A stretch of 28,603 nt of DNA. Source: Kiritimatiellia bacterium. Lineage in GTDB: Bacteria; Verrucomicrobiota; Kiritimatiellia; SLAD01. A program made the position numbers and the translations under genes. The stretch is from NCBI GenBank assembly GCA_007128275.1, contig SKXR01000089.1, positions 1 through 28,603 on the forward strand. Reading direction: 5' to 3'. Of the stretch, positions 8,958 to 16,621 are shown piece by piece (within the stretch, counting starts at the first letter, position 1; each line of letters opens with the position of its first letter). A model generated the notes under the pieces. The model was not told where the DNA came from. It worked only from the letters and a program-made list of their open reading frames with translations, and made no database searches.

Positions 8958-9076
8958 GGCGAGGCTTGTGGTTTATCGCTTGTGCGGGAAAATCTCTTGA
9001 ATATCCGCGCGCCGCCGCGCGTCCAATAGATGGACGACGACCGAGCGTGTTAAATGCTTCAAGGAAAGGATGGAAC

Positions 9077-9781
9077 ATGAAAAAGGGAATTGCCTGTTGT
9101 GTGGCCGGTGTGATGTTGGCGGGGGCTTCTGTTCAGGCCAATGACGCGGGGGATCTCGTGTTTCCTGCGGATTATCCTCATAAAGTGCGCGTAGAATTGT
9201 TGTACGAGAACCTGCAACGCGATATTCGCATTACGTCGCCGACCCGGATCAAGGAAAGTCTGGACGCCGATGTGTTTGCGCTTCGCATACATACGGATAT
9301 CGGGAAAGTCGCACGTCTGGACTTTGATGTCGGGGCGATGAGCGCGGGCAGTGGCAGTCACAAACTCATGGGCGGCGTGGGGCTTCGGTTTCTGGCGTTC
9401 GAGCACGAGGCGTGGCGCGGCGGCGCGTTCGGGCAGGTGCGTTATGCGCCGGATCTCAACGACCGGGTGGATCTCGGTGACGGCCGTGAACGCGTGAAAT
9501 ACGATCTTGTCGAGGCCGACGCGGGGTTCCTGGTCAATTACCGTCTGCGTGTGGCGGATCAATTCAACATCGTGCCATACGCCGGGCCGGTTGTGTCCAT
9601 CATTCGGCTATCGGGCGATGTTCGCGACGCGGAAGGCGGCCGGTTCCGCGCGGACGAAGACCAGATACTGGGGGCCGCGCTCGGATTGGGATTGGAATTC
9701 CAAGGCGGAAACGGCATTCGTTTTGAGACGCGTTACTTCGATGACTTCAGCGTGTCGGTGGCGGCATCGTTCGTGTTCTGA
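9077..9781 (+). CDS. Outer-membrane beta-barrel protein (OmpA/porin-like, unassigned)
   Basis: A 234-aa protein with a signal peptide (MKKGIACCVAGVMLAGASVQA, cleavage after VQA). After it come alternating amphipathic strands with glycine-rich turns and a C-terminal ...SVSVAASFVF ending in Phe, the classic Bam-recognised last strand of outer-membrane barrels. Segments such as GGVGLRFLAFE, DAGFLVNYRLRV and GAALGLGLEFQGG look like transmembrane beta-strands. The start is set by the signal peptide and by AAGGAAAGGA upstream; the frame is open further upstream but that part has no export signal. It lies 119 bp downstream of the large autotransporter-like gene on the same strand, so both may belong to one cell-surface set. 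I recognise no specific family and no function beyond an outer-membrane location can be claimed. Confidence 0.75.
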   Translation: MKKGIACCVAGVMLAGASVQANDAGDLVFPADYPHKVRVELLYENLQRDIRITSPTRIKESLDADVFALRIHTDIGKVARLDFDVGAMSAGSGSHKLMGGVGLRFLAFEHEAWRGGAFGQVRYAPDLNDRVDLGDGRERVKYDLVEADAGFLVNYRLRVADQFNIVPYAGPVVSIIRLSGDVRDAEGGRFRADEDQILGAALGLGLEFQGGNGIRFETRYFDDFSVSVAASFVF

Positions 9782-9902
9782 TCGCACGACGGCCCAAAAG
9801 ACCGAATGAACGAACGGGTTTCGCAAATACCGGCGATTTTGGAGGGGCGAGTTATACGAGCCCGATTCCCGGCGTTGCTCGGTGCGCGCCGGATTTTAGG
9901 TG

Positions 9903-9932
9903 TTGATCGTCTCCCTTCACCCATGTCAGAAT
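9903..9932 (+). promoter_or_regulatory. Possible sigma70-type promoter for the GLxN-repeat protein gene
   Basis: TTGATC (9903-9908), an 18-nt spacer and CAGAAT (9927-9932) preceded by TGT, an extended -10 arrangement. It lies about 40 nt upstream of the ATG at 9974. It was matched by eye to the consensus and is only suggestive. Confidence 0.33.
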
Positions 9933-9973
9933 GGTTTCCCGTAAATCGGCTACACAATCAAGGGAGACCTGCC

Positions 9974-10558
9974 ATGAACTGCACAAAGATTTTACTTGCC
10001 GTTGCACTTATCTCCGCCATGACCTTCACGACCGTTGCTCCGGCGGCTTCGCGGGGTGAAGATGGTCCCGTCTCCATTTCGCTGGTGACTCCTGTCCAGA
10101 TCATTGATGCGCAGGATGCCGTGTACGGTCTTCGGCTGAACCTGATCTACGGGCGGAATAAAGACGTGGTCGGTTTGGATCTCGGCTTGTTCAATGTGAC
10201 CACCGGCGATTTCGGCGGGTTGGGGCTGGGGTTGGTCAATTATGTCGGCGGCGAGATGTACGGGGTCCATGAGGGACTTGTGAATTGGGTTGTCGGCGAC
10301 GTGTACGGCGGTCAGGCCGGTCTGGCGAATTATACGGCGGGCGCCTTGAACGGCATGCAGTTCGGCCTCTTGAATTGCGTGGATACACTCGACGGCGTGC
10401 AGCTTGGCTTGGTCAACCACGCGGTTTCCGCCACAGGGGTGCAGTTGGGCGCGGTGAACATCACTCGTTATCTCGACGGCCTTCAGATCGGTTTGGTCAA
10501 TATCGTATCGGGCCGCGAACATTTCCGGTTCATGCCGATCGTCAACGGTTCCTGGTAA
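9974..10558 (+). CDS. Secreted GLxN-repeat protein (LA_2272 surface-repeat-like)
   Basis: A 194-aa protein with a signal peptide (MNCTKILLAVALISAMTF..., probable cleavage near APAAS). The body is built of about eight or nine tandem 14-15-residue units of the form G-x-x-x-GLVN-x-x-x-G-x-x, for example GLGLGLVNYVGGEMY, GMQFGLLNCVDTLD and GVQLGLVNHAVSAT. This resembles the surface-repeat proteins called LA_2272 family, first named in Leptospira; that name is from memory and not searched. Such short Gly/Leu/Asn repeats probably form a stacked beta structure on the cell surface or in the periplasm. AAGGGAGA lies upstream of the chosen ATG. The next gene, a STAS protein, starts 10 nt after the stop, suggesting co-transcription. 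Function unknown. Confidence 0.78.
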   Translation: MNCTKILLAVALISAMTFTTVAPAASRGEDGPVSISLVTPVQIIDAQDAVYGLRLNLIYGRNKDVVGLDLGLFNVTTGDFGGLGLGLVNYVGGEMYGVHEGLVNWVVGDVYGGQAGLANYTAGALNGMQFGLLNCVDTLDGVQLGLVNHAVSATGVQLGAVNITRYLDGLQIGLVNIVSGREHFRFMPIVNGSW

Positions 10559-10568
10559 TCGAGGCCTG

Positions 10569-10892
10569 ATGGTTGAATTCACTCAAGATGATGAACAGGC
10601 CCGGTTGACCTGTCGTTTCTCCGGCGAATTGCGGACCAACGAGTGCATGGACCTGCAGGAGAAGATCGCGTTACGCGTGACAACGTTTCTGCGGGACTGC
10701 CGCGATGCCTCATCGGAACCCGCCATCGTGTTTGACCTCAAGGAAGTTCCTTTTGCTTCCTCCGTATTCGTCCGCATTGTGCTCTCATGCATTCAGCGGG
10801 TGGGCAAAGACCATTTCACCGTGATCAACGCCAACGAGTTTCTCTTGGGCCTCTTCCGCACGGTCGGGCTGCGGGACGTGTTGGAACCATAA
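10569..10892 (+). CDS. STAS-domain protein (anti-sigma factor antagonist-like)
   Basis: A single-domain 107-aa protein with the STAS fold pattern: an N-terminal strand (ARLTCRFSGEL), helix, then IVFDLKEVPFASSVFVRIVLSC, and a C-terminal DHFTVINANEFLLGLFRTVGLRDVL. In SpoIIAA-type antagonists the loop reads DSSG, with the first Ser phosphorylated by the anti-sigma kinase. Here it reads ASSV, so Ser64 and Ser65 are kept but the preceding Asp is Ala and the following Gly is Val. It could be a partner-switching regulator with altered phosphorylation, or a signalling-adaptor STAS protein. No kinase or phosphatase partner is in the window. It begins 10 nt after the GLxN-repeat gene and converges with the desaturase gene 25 nt downstream. 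Confidence 0.75.
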   Translation: MVEFTQDDEQARLTCRFSGELRTNECMDLQEKIALRVTTFLRDCRDASSEPAIVFDLKEVPFASSVFVRIVLSCIQRVGKDHFTVINANEFLLGLFRTVGLRDVLEP

Positions 10893-10917
10893 CGGGTTGC
10901 AGGCAGGAATGGCCGCG

Positions 10918-11862
10918 TTAGGTGGCTGAGGCGTTTTGCTGTGCGTTGACCGTTTCGGCTTCTTCGTACACCTTCGGCGGGGGCGCGCGCAGATCCCATA
11001 CGAGCCCGACTTTCGAGAACAGTTTCAGGATATAGTATGTGGCGTCGATCTCCCACCAATAGAACCCTTGCCGCGTGGAGACCGGATAGCGGTGATGGTT
11101 GTTGTGCCACCCTTCGCCCATCGTGATCAAGGCCAGCAGCAGATTGTTCCGGCTGTCATCGTCCGTGCGGTAGCGTTGCCGGCCGAAGACGTGCGTCAAC
11201 GAGTTGATGCAGAAGGTCGCGTGATAGACCAAGACCGTGCTGACGAAGAATCCCCAGACCACCATTTGCCATCCGGACGTTCCGAGTCCCGGCGCCGCGG
11301 CGCCGAGCCATTGCCCGAAATAGAACAGGCCCACGGCGAGCGTAATCGGTGCGATGACATGAAACCGGTCAATAAACCGGATTTCCGGATACTTGGCGAA
11401 GTCCCGCACGCGGTCCAGTTCGGCTTTGGCGTATTTGCGGCATAACAGCCATCCGATATGCGACCACCAGATGCCGCGCTGGCGCGGGGAATGGATGTCT
11501 TCTTCCGTGTCGGAATGTTGATGGTGATGACGGTGGTGCGACGCCCACCAGAGCGGTCCGAGTTGGGCCGCGGACGCGCCGACAAACGCAAGAATGAACT
11601 GGAATGCCCGGCTGGTTTTGTAGGAGTTGTGCGAGAAGTAGCGGTGATAGCCGCCGGTCAATGCGAAAACGCGAATGAAATACGCCGCGGCGCAAACGGC
11701 CAGCGCGATCCCACTGAAGCCGACCAGGAAGATTCCGAGCAGGGCGGCGATGTGCACGAACAGCAACGGGGAGCTGTCGTAGAGATTCATGTTCTCGTCG
11801 TCATTGCGAATGTGCCAGATCAGTTCGCGCCAACGGTTTCGTGGTTTGGTGTCTTCGATCAT
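10918..11862 (-). CDS. Membrane fatty-acid (acyl-CoA delta-9 type) desaturase
   Basis: An integral-membrane di-iron desaturase that inserts a double bond into acyl chains using O2. All three histidine boxes are visible: HRYFSH (residues 73-78), HHRHH (109-113) and HNNHH (253-257), plus the extra NSLTHVFG. Hydrophobic stretches around 33-67 and 168-215 form the membrane spans. The length, 314 aa, is usual for bacterial acyl-CoA desaturases. The start at 11862 has AGGTGA just upstream; a later Met at residue 25 is possible. It is the last gene of a three-gene lipid operon, starting 21 nt after the methyltransferase stop. The need for O2 implies an at least sometimes aerobic life. Confidence 0.92.
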   Translation of the reverse strand: MIEDTKPRNRWRELIWHIRNDDENMNLYDSSPLLFVHIAALLGIFLVGFSGIALAVCAAAYFIRVFALTGGYHRYFSHNSYKTSRAFQFILAFVGASAAQLGPLWWASHHRHHHQHSDTEEDIHSPRQRGIWWSHIGWLLCRKYAKAELDRVRDFAKYPEIRFIDRFHVIAPITLAVGLFYFGQWLGAAAPGLGTSGWQMVVWGFFVSTVLVYHATFCINSLTHVFGRQRYRTDDDSRNNLLLALITMGEGWHNNHHRYPVSTRQGFYWWEIDATYYILKLFSKVGLVWDLRAPPPKVYEEAETVNAQQNASAT

Positions 11863-11883
11863 GCGTCACCTGTTTGGCGGATA

Positions 11884-13869
11884 TCAGACTCGGGCTATAT
11901 CGCCGGAACGTTGAGGGCGGGCAAAGACCAGCTGGAGATTGCCTAGATAGCGGGCGGCAAAGGCCGCCTCGCAATAGCTTAGATAAAAGTTCCACATGCG
12001 CTCGAAACGAACATCAAAACCCAGCGCGCGGACGGTGTCGACGCGGTCATTAAACCGATCACTCCATATCCGAAGGGTTTGGGCGTAATGGGAACCGATG
12101 TTTTCCAGGTCCTGTATGACCAGTTGCGAATGGCGGGTCGACACGCGCGTAATGGCTTCCAGCGATGGCAACAGGCCGCCCGGGAAAATGTATTTGCGGA
12201 CCCAGTCATACGATTTCCGGTAGTTCTCGAATTGGGCGTCGGGTATCGAAATGGTCTGCATGGCGAAGGTCCCGTCCGGTTTCAGAAGCCGCTCGATCGC
12301 TTGAAAGAATTGCGGGTAGTATTCATAGCCGACGGCTTCGAACATTTCGATGGAGACGATTCGGTCGAACGAACCGGTCAGCTCGCGGTAATCCTTGAGC
12401 ACAAGCTCAATTCGGTCCGTCAGTCCTTCCCGCTCAATTCGGGTACGGGCATATTCGTATTGCTCCTTCGAGATCGTGACCGCCGTGATCCTGCAATCGG
12501 CGAAGCGCGCGGCAAAACAGGCGAACCCGCCCCATCCGCAACCGATTTCAAGCACATGATCTCCGTCGCGGATGCCGGCCTTTTCGCATAGGCGCCGGTA
12601 CTTGGCGATCTGCGCGTCTTCCAGCGATTGGTCAGGCTGCTCAAAGTAGGCGCTCGAATAGGTCATGCTGGGGTCGAGAAACGTCTCGAACAGGTCGTTG
12701 CTCAAGTCGTAATGCGCCGCGATGTTCTTCCGGCTTCCGGCCGGATTGTTCCGCCGGCACCAGCTCAGGAGACGGTTGCCGAATTGACGAAGGAAATGGC
12801 CGTCTTCGACCGCCTCGAAAGCGCTTTTGTTGTCGATCAGCAGGCGGATGAAACCGGTCAGGTCGTTGGTCGTCCAGTCGCCGCTCATGAACGATTCGCC
12901 GAGACCAATATCGCCATCGATCAGTATCCGCCGAAAGGCACGCCACTCGGCGAAATGAAGTTGAATCGCGGCGGGCGCGTTGGCCTCTCCGAATACGCGG
13001 CTGGTCCCGTCCGGCAGATGCGCTTCCAGGCGTCCTGTTTCAATGCGCGCAAGGGCATTGAGCACCAGGCGCGCGCAAAGAGGCGCCTTCCCGCCGGCCG
13101 CGCGCCGGCCGATGGTGTCGCTGCTGGCGGGGGCCGGGCGCTCGTACACGGTGACGCCTTTACCGTATAATTTAAGGGCTTGAGCTGTGATGCGTGTCAT
13201 GGTCATGAATCCCGTTAATGGATATCGAATCAGTACCTTCGCGACATGTGTCGTGGTCAGCGGCAAAAAATGACCGGTTAATCGGGCATGAAACGCTTTT
13301 TGATTTCTTTTGATAAGATCAATGGTGATGTCGAGCCCGTCATTCGGAAAGCGGAACAGAAAGTCATAGTGTCCGGCCAGGTCCATAAAGGGCGAGACAT
13401 GGAACGCTTTGTCGCGGGCGTACCGGTATCCGTCCGGAGCGGGTAACCGGCGCTGTTCATCCATCACATATAGATGCTTTTCGCCGAAGGTGTTGTTCAC
13501 CTCGGCCACGGCAAACGCGAGTTGTTCGTCTTGCCGGTAACCGAAATAGAAGGAGACGGGGTTGAATACATAATTGAGGTAGCGTGCACAGGTGAGCATC
13601 ATGACGCGGCCATCGGGGAAGGGGACGCCACGGTCGCTCAGGAGCTGCGCCAGTTTTTCGCGGATGGGCCGGGGTTCCGGGCCGAGATAATCGTTGTCGT
13701 GCACGGCGAGCAGGCGACGGCGATTGTGGCCGAACAGGGAAGTGACTTCCGGAAGCCGGGGCAACTCGTCCAGGTCGAGCCAGAGCATGTACAGCGGATA
13801 GCGAAACGAGGTCTGCTTCGACAGCGTGCGGACATGCAGTAGGTTGCCGAGAAATATTCTGGAGTTCAT
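11884..13869 (-). CDS. Fused DUF1365-cyclopropane fatty-acid synthase-like SAM methyltransferase
   Basis: One continuous 661-aa frame joins two proteins that are usually separate adjacent genes. Residues 1-250 are DUF1365 (MNSRIFLGNLLHVR start, RYLNYVFNPVSFYFGY, EVNNTFGEKHLY, FHVSPFMD). Residues about 265-661 are a CFA-synthase-like methyltransferase: HYDLSNDLF at 386, MTYSSAYF, SAM-binding VLEIGCGWGG at 439-448, then IVSIEMFEAVG and MQTISIPD. Relative to E. coli CFA synthase, the active-site Cys139 position is Ser (YSSAY against YSCAY) and the His266 position is Gln (MQTI against LHTI); the catalytic Glu of MFE is kept. The product could be a cyclopropane, methyl-branched or furan fatty acid. 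ATG 13869 overlaps the upstream oxidoreductase stop as ATGA; a longer upstream reading would run into that gene. Confidence 0.9.
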   Translation of the reverse strand: MNSRIFLGNLLHVRTLSKQTSFRYPLYMLWLDLDELPRLPEVTSLFGHNRRRLLAVHDNDYLGPEPRPIREKLAQLLSDRGVPFPDGRVMMLTCARYLNYVFNPVSFYFGYRQDEQLAFAVAEVNNTFGEKHLYVMDEQRRLPAPDGYRYARDKAFHVSPFMDLAGHYDFLFRFPNDGLDITIDLIKRNQKAFHARLTGHFLPLTTTHVAKVLIRYPLTGFMTMTRITAQALKLYGKGVTVYERPAPASSDTIGRRAAGGKAPLCARLVLNALARIETGRLEAHLPDGTSRVFGEANAPAAIQLHFAEWRAFRRILIDGDIGLGESFMSGDWTTNDLTGFIRLLIDNKSAFEAVEDGHFLRQFGNRLLSWCRRNNPAGSRKNIAAHYDLSNDLFETFLDPSMTYSSAYFEQPDQSLEDAQIAKYRRLCEKAGIRDGDHVLEIGCGWGGFACFAARFADCRITAVTISKEQYEYARTRIEREGLTDRIELVLKDYRELTGSFDRIVSIEMFEAVGYEYYPQFFQAIERLLKPDGTFAMQTISIPDAQFENYRKSYDWVRKYIFPGGLLPSLEAITRVSTRHSQLVIQDLENIGSHYAQTLRIWSDRFNDRVDTVRALGFDVRFERMWNFYLSYCEAAFAARYLGNLQLVFARPQRSGDIARV

Positions 13870-15149
13870 CGTGTCCAATCCGCACCCAATGCGCGGGCGG
13901 CGTTCAGGCCGGAGACCAAGCCGTCCTCGTGGAAGCCGTAGCCGAACCAAGCCCCGCAATAGCAGGTGTTGCGGACGCCGTTCAGCGCCGACAAGTGCGG
14001 CTGCATGCGAAAACTTTCGGGGACAAAAGCCGGGTGCTCATACACGGTATCAAAGAACAAGCGCTTCCCGTTCGTGCTCTGGGCCAGGCGATCCAGCCAT
14101 TCCTTGCCGGGGTTAAGGGTCACCAGATATCGGGATTGGTCCGGAATGGCCTGCAGACGGTTCATGTCATACGTCATGGCCAACGGCGTGTCCGTTTCGG
14201 GCTTCTCCGCGACATGCACGTTCCACGACGCGCGGGCCGCGCCTTGATGCGGCAGGATGGAGGTGTCGTTGTGCAGGACGACCCGATTCTTTTGATACGG
14301 GAACGGGGCCAGCAATCTTCGTTCTTCGTCCGAAGGGTCCGCCAGCATGTCGAGCGCCTGATCCGCGTGCGCCGCGATGACGACGCGGTCATACACCCGG
14401 TCCGGCCCGTCGTCGAAGCTGAGCTGAACCTTGCCGCCGGAGCGTCGCACTCCGCGTACGGGCGTCTTGAGATGCAGGCGGTCTTCGAAGGGCTTGATCA
14501 GCGCCTGCACATAGGAGCGGCTGCCGCCTTTCACGGTGCGCCACGGCACATCGGGCGACACACTGAGCAGACCGTGATTCTTGAAGAAGCGGAAAAAGGT
14601 GAGCGCCGGGAAATCCAGCGTTTTGCCGGGCACGGCGGACCAGATGGCGGACGACATGGGACTGATGTAATGGCGGACGAACGCATCGGAAAAGCGGCGG
14701 GCCTCGAGAAAGGACCGTAGCGTCACATCACCGGATACGTCCTCTTCGATCGCGATCCGTGCTTCGCGATTGAAACGGATAATGTCGCGGACCAGCCGGT
14801 AGAAGTCGGCCTTGAACAGGCGTCCGGGCGTGGCCAGCAGACCGGCCAGGCCGCGGCTGGAGTAGGCGAAGTGTTCCGAAGGGCTATGCACGCCGAAGGA
14901 CATATCGCTCGCGATACTGTCCACGGTGAGCTCTTTCAACAGTCGGGTGAAATGGGGATAGTTGAGTTCGTTATAGACAATGAAGCCCGTATCCACGGGT
15001 TGTTCGCCGTCCGGCCCCGGCGCGCGCGCCGTGTGGGCATGACCGCCGGGATAGTCTTCTTTTTCAAAGACATCCACCTGATGCTCCCGGCTTAACACAT
15101 AAGCCGCCATCAACCCCGATATACCCGATCCGATAATGGCTATGTTCAT
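13866..15149 (-). CDS. NAD/FAD-binding amine-oxidase-like flavoprotein
   Basis: A 427-aa flavoprotein with the N-terminal Rossmann dinucleotide motif GSGISG (residues 7-12), then VFEKEDYPGGHAHT and DTGFIVYNELNYPHFTRLL, typical of FAD-dependent oxidoreductases related to amine oxidases and desaturases. A C-terminal FAD-contact segment (NTCYCGAWFGYGFHEDGLVSG) matches the subgroup encoded beside DUF1365 and CFA-like genes. In Rhodobacter sphaeroides and in mycobacteria, comparable flavoprotein-methyltransferase pairs (UfaD/UfaM; TmsA/TmsB, also called BfaA/BfaB) make furan or 10-methyl fatty acids. A reductase or desaturase role on methylated acyl chains is therefore plausible here, by inference. 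It is the first gene of the operon; its stop overlaps the next start. Confidence 0.88.
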   Translation of the reverse strand: MNIAIIGSGISGLMAAYVLSREHQVDVFEKEDYPGGHAHTARAPGPDGEQPVDTGFIVYNELNYPHFTRLLKELTVDSIASDMSFGVHSPSEHFAYSSRGLAGLLATPGRLFKADFYRLVRDIIRFNREARIAIEEDVSGDVTLRSFLEARRFSDAFVRHYISPMSSAIWSAVPGKTLDFPALTFFRFFKNHGLLSVSPDVPWRTVKGGSRSYVQALIKPFEDRLHLKTPVRGVRRSGGKVQLSFDDGPDRVYDRVVIAAHADQALDMLADPSDEERRLLAPFPYQKNRVVLHNDTSILPHQGAARASWNVHVAEKPETDTPLAMTYDMNRLQAIPDQSRYLVTLNPGKEWLDRLAQSTNGKRLFFDTVYEHPAFVPESFRMQPHLSALNGVRNTCYCGAWFGYGFHEDGLVSGLNAARALGADWTR

Positions 15150-15370
15150 AATGCGAAGGCTCTCGTTACTACGTTGCCGGGGTGTCGTACCGCGGACGAG
15201 AACATGACAGGTTTTTCAAGCGGATGATAGCCGAATTGTGACCGGCGGGCGGAGGTAGGCGCAACGCCGTTATGCGCAGACGATGGTTTAATCTCGCCAA
15301 GGAAAATGTTCTTGGATAGACTTCGTACAGGCTGGACTTTTGTTCGGGTTGTTCTTGAATGCTCGTGCTG

Positions 15371-15391
15371 GCCGGAGGTTCTTGCTCCGGC
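15371..15391 (+). promoter_or_regulatory. 5'-UTR stem-loop just upstream of the NTF2-like gene's ribosome binding site
   Basis: GCCGGAG (15371-15377), loop GTTCTTG, CTCCGGC (15385-15391): a perfect 7-bp GC-rich stem. AAGGAAG follows within a few nt and the ATG is at 15407. There is no U-run, so it is not an intrinsic terminator. It may affect translation or mRNA stability. The rest of the 257-nt divergent gap (15150-15406) shows no promoter I can support and no TGATCC-type RpoE/ChrR element. Confidence 0.4.
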
Positions 15392-15406
15392 ATAAAGGAA
15401 GACACT

Positions 15407-15916
15407 ATGAGTGCTTATCTTCAGGCCTTGTCGGCAACGGATCCGGAAAACGCGAAGCTGGTGGAGAAGGGTTCCGAGACGGAATCGCGCGCCATCCGGC
15501 AGTTCATCGACCTGTTGGCTCATTTCGAGGCGGATCAATTGAAGGAAGGGGTCGCCGGTATGTACGCGGAGGACGCGTTTTTCCGGGATACGTTCACGGA
15601 ATTGAATCAGGCGCAGGAGATCGAAGGCTATCTGGTGCGAAGCGCCCGGGCGGTGGACCGATGCGTCTTTGATGTTCACGACGTGGCGGAGAACAACGGG
15701 AACTACTATTTCCGATGGACCATGAGCTTGCGGCTGGATCGGTACAAGGATCAACCGGCTGATCTAAGCGTGGGCATGAGCCATATCCGCTTCAATCAGG
15801 ACGGTAAGGTCGTATTCCATCAAGATTACTGGGACGCCGCGAATATCCACGAAAAGTTCCCCGTGGCGGGGGATGCCCAGATCCGTTTCTCAAAGAAACG
15901 CTTCGACGAAGCGTGA
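15407..15916 (+). CDS. NTF2-like / SnoaL-type nuclear transport factor 2 family protein
   Basis: A 169-aa soluble protein with the cone-shaped NTF2-like pattern: an N-terminal helix (RAIRQFIDLLAHF), GMYAEDAFFRDTFTELNQAQEIEGYLVRS, then strands NNGNYYFRWTMSLRL and VGMSHIRFNQDGKVVFHQDYWDAA. SnoaL/NTF2-like proteins of this kind are commonly encoded near flavoprotein-DUF1365-CFA clusters, often under RpoE/ChrR-type stress control in proteobacteria, and the divergent neighbour here is exactly that cluster. The start is set by AAGGAAG 7 nt upstream; the frame is open for 16 more codons but these lack similarity. The fold often binds small hydrophobic ligands. A role in handling the modified lipid is inference. 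Confidence 0.8.
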   Translation: MSAYLQALSATDPENAKLVEKGSETESRAIRQFIDLLAHFEADQLKEGVAGMYAEDAFFRDTFTELNQAQEIEGYLVRSARAVDRCVFDVHDVAENNGNYYFRWTMSLRLDRYKDQPADLSVGMSHIRFNQDGKVVFHQDYWDAANIHEKFPVAGDAQIRFSKKRFDEA

Positions 15917-15943
15917 AGCCTCTCGCGCAAACCTGCTTACGGC

Positions 15944-16061
15944 CCGTTGAAGAAACCATAGCCACACCGTTCCACGCCCTCACGGGCGCGGCTACGTTGC
16001 CTATTTCTTCGTAGCCGCCGCCGTGAGGTGGAGGGCATGCCCGAGGAGCGATTTTCAACGG
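15944..16061. repeat. Large imperfect palindrome between convergent genes
   Basis: CCGTTGAA (15944-15951) and TTCAACGG (16054-16061) bracket an inner pair GCGGCTACG (15988-15996) and CGTAGCCGC (16010-16018) with a 13-nt loop. The inner stem extends outward imperfectly (CCCTCACGG against CCGTGAGG). It fills the 149-nt gap between the NTF2-like (+) and peroxiredoxin (-) stops. It may be a two-way terminator or a dispersed palindromic element. No U-run follows it on either strand. Confidence 0.6.
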
Positions 16062-16065
16062 ACTA

Positions 16066-16524
16066 CTAAAGGACGGCCAGCACCTGTTCGGGATGCGACT
16101 CGGCTTTCGGCACTTTGGCCCAATGCTTGAGGATTGTCCCGTCCGGGCCGATAACGACCGTGGAGCGGATGACCCCTTCGACTTCTTTTCCGTACATCAT
16201 CTTTTTCCCAAACGCGCCGTATCGGGTCATCATTGTTGCGTCCGGATCGGACAGGAGCACGAACGGCAGGTCAAATTTCTCGATGAACTTCGCGTGCGAT
16301 TCCTTGTTGTCCCGGCTGACGCCCAGAATGACGGCCCCCTTCTTGATGATCTCCCTGTTCAGGTCGCGAAAGCCGCAGGCTTCCTTGGTGCAACCGGGCG
16401 TGTCGTCTTTCGGGTAGAAATAAAGGATGAGCGTTTTCCCGACGTAATCGCCCAGCTGGTGCGTCTTTCCGTCACTGCCTTCGAGTTTGAATTCCGGGGC
16501 CTTCTTTCCTTCGAGTACTCCCAT
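16066..16524 (-). CDS. bcp: Thioredoxin-dependent peroxiredoxin, PrxQ/Bcp type
   Basis: A 152-aa cytoplasmic thiol peroxidase that reduces H2O2 and organic hydroperoxides with electrons from thioredoxin. Motifs are APEFKLEGSDGK, ILYFYPKDDTPGCTKEACGFRD with peroxidatic Cys45 and resolving Cys50 (the five-residue spacing defining atypical 2-Cys PrxQ), and GVSRDNKESHAKF. ATG 16524 is chosen because AAGGAAAGGAG lies upstream and MGVLEGKKAPEF is a normal Bcp start; the open frame upstream has no similarity. It is divergent from the rhodanese/MauE pair with a gap of under 100 nt, hinting at a shared redox or sulfur function. Confidence 0.94.
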   Translation of the reverse strand: MGVLEGKKAPEFKLEGSDGKTHQLGDYVGKTLILYFYPKDDTPGCTKEACGFRDLNREIIKKGAVILGVSRDNKESHAKFIEKFDLPFVLLSDPDATMMTRYGAFGKKMMYGKEVEGVIRSTVVIGPDGTILKHWAKVPKAESHPEQVLAVL

Positions 16525-16621
16525 GACCGGGCTCCTTTCCTTGTTGTGTGTTGTGCAGTTGCAAAGTCGTCGAAGTTGACGCAAACTGACACCGATAAAA
16601 GGAGTGTACGGCGAATTTGAA

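Noticed and set aside
15146..15754. A 202-codon minus-strand frame upstream of the flavoprotein
   Set aside because: It is antisense to the NTF2-like gene, lacks a start with a ribosome binding site, and has no family features.
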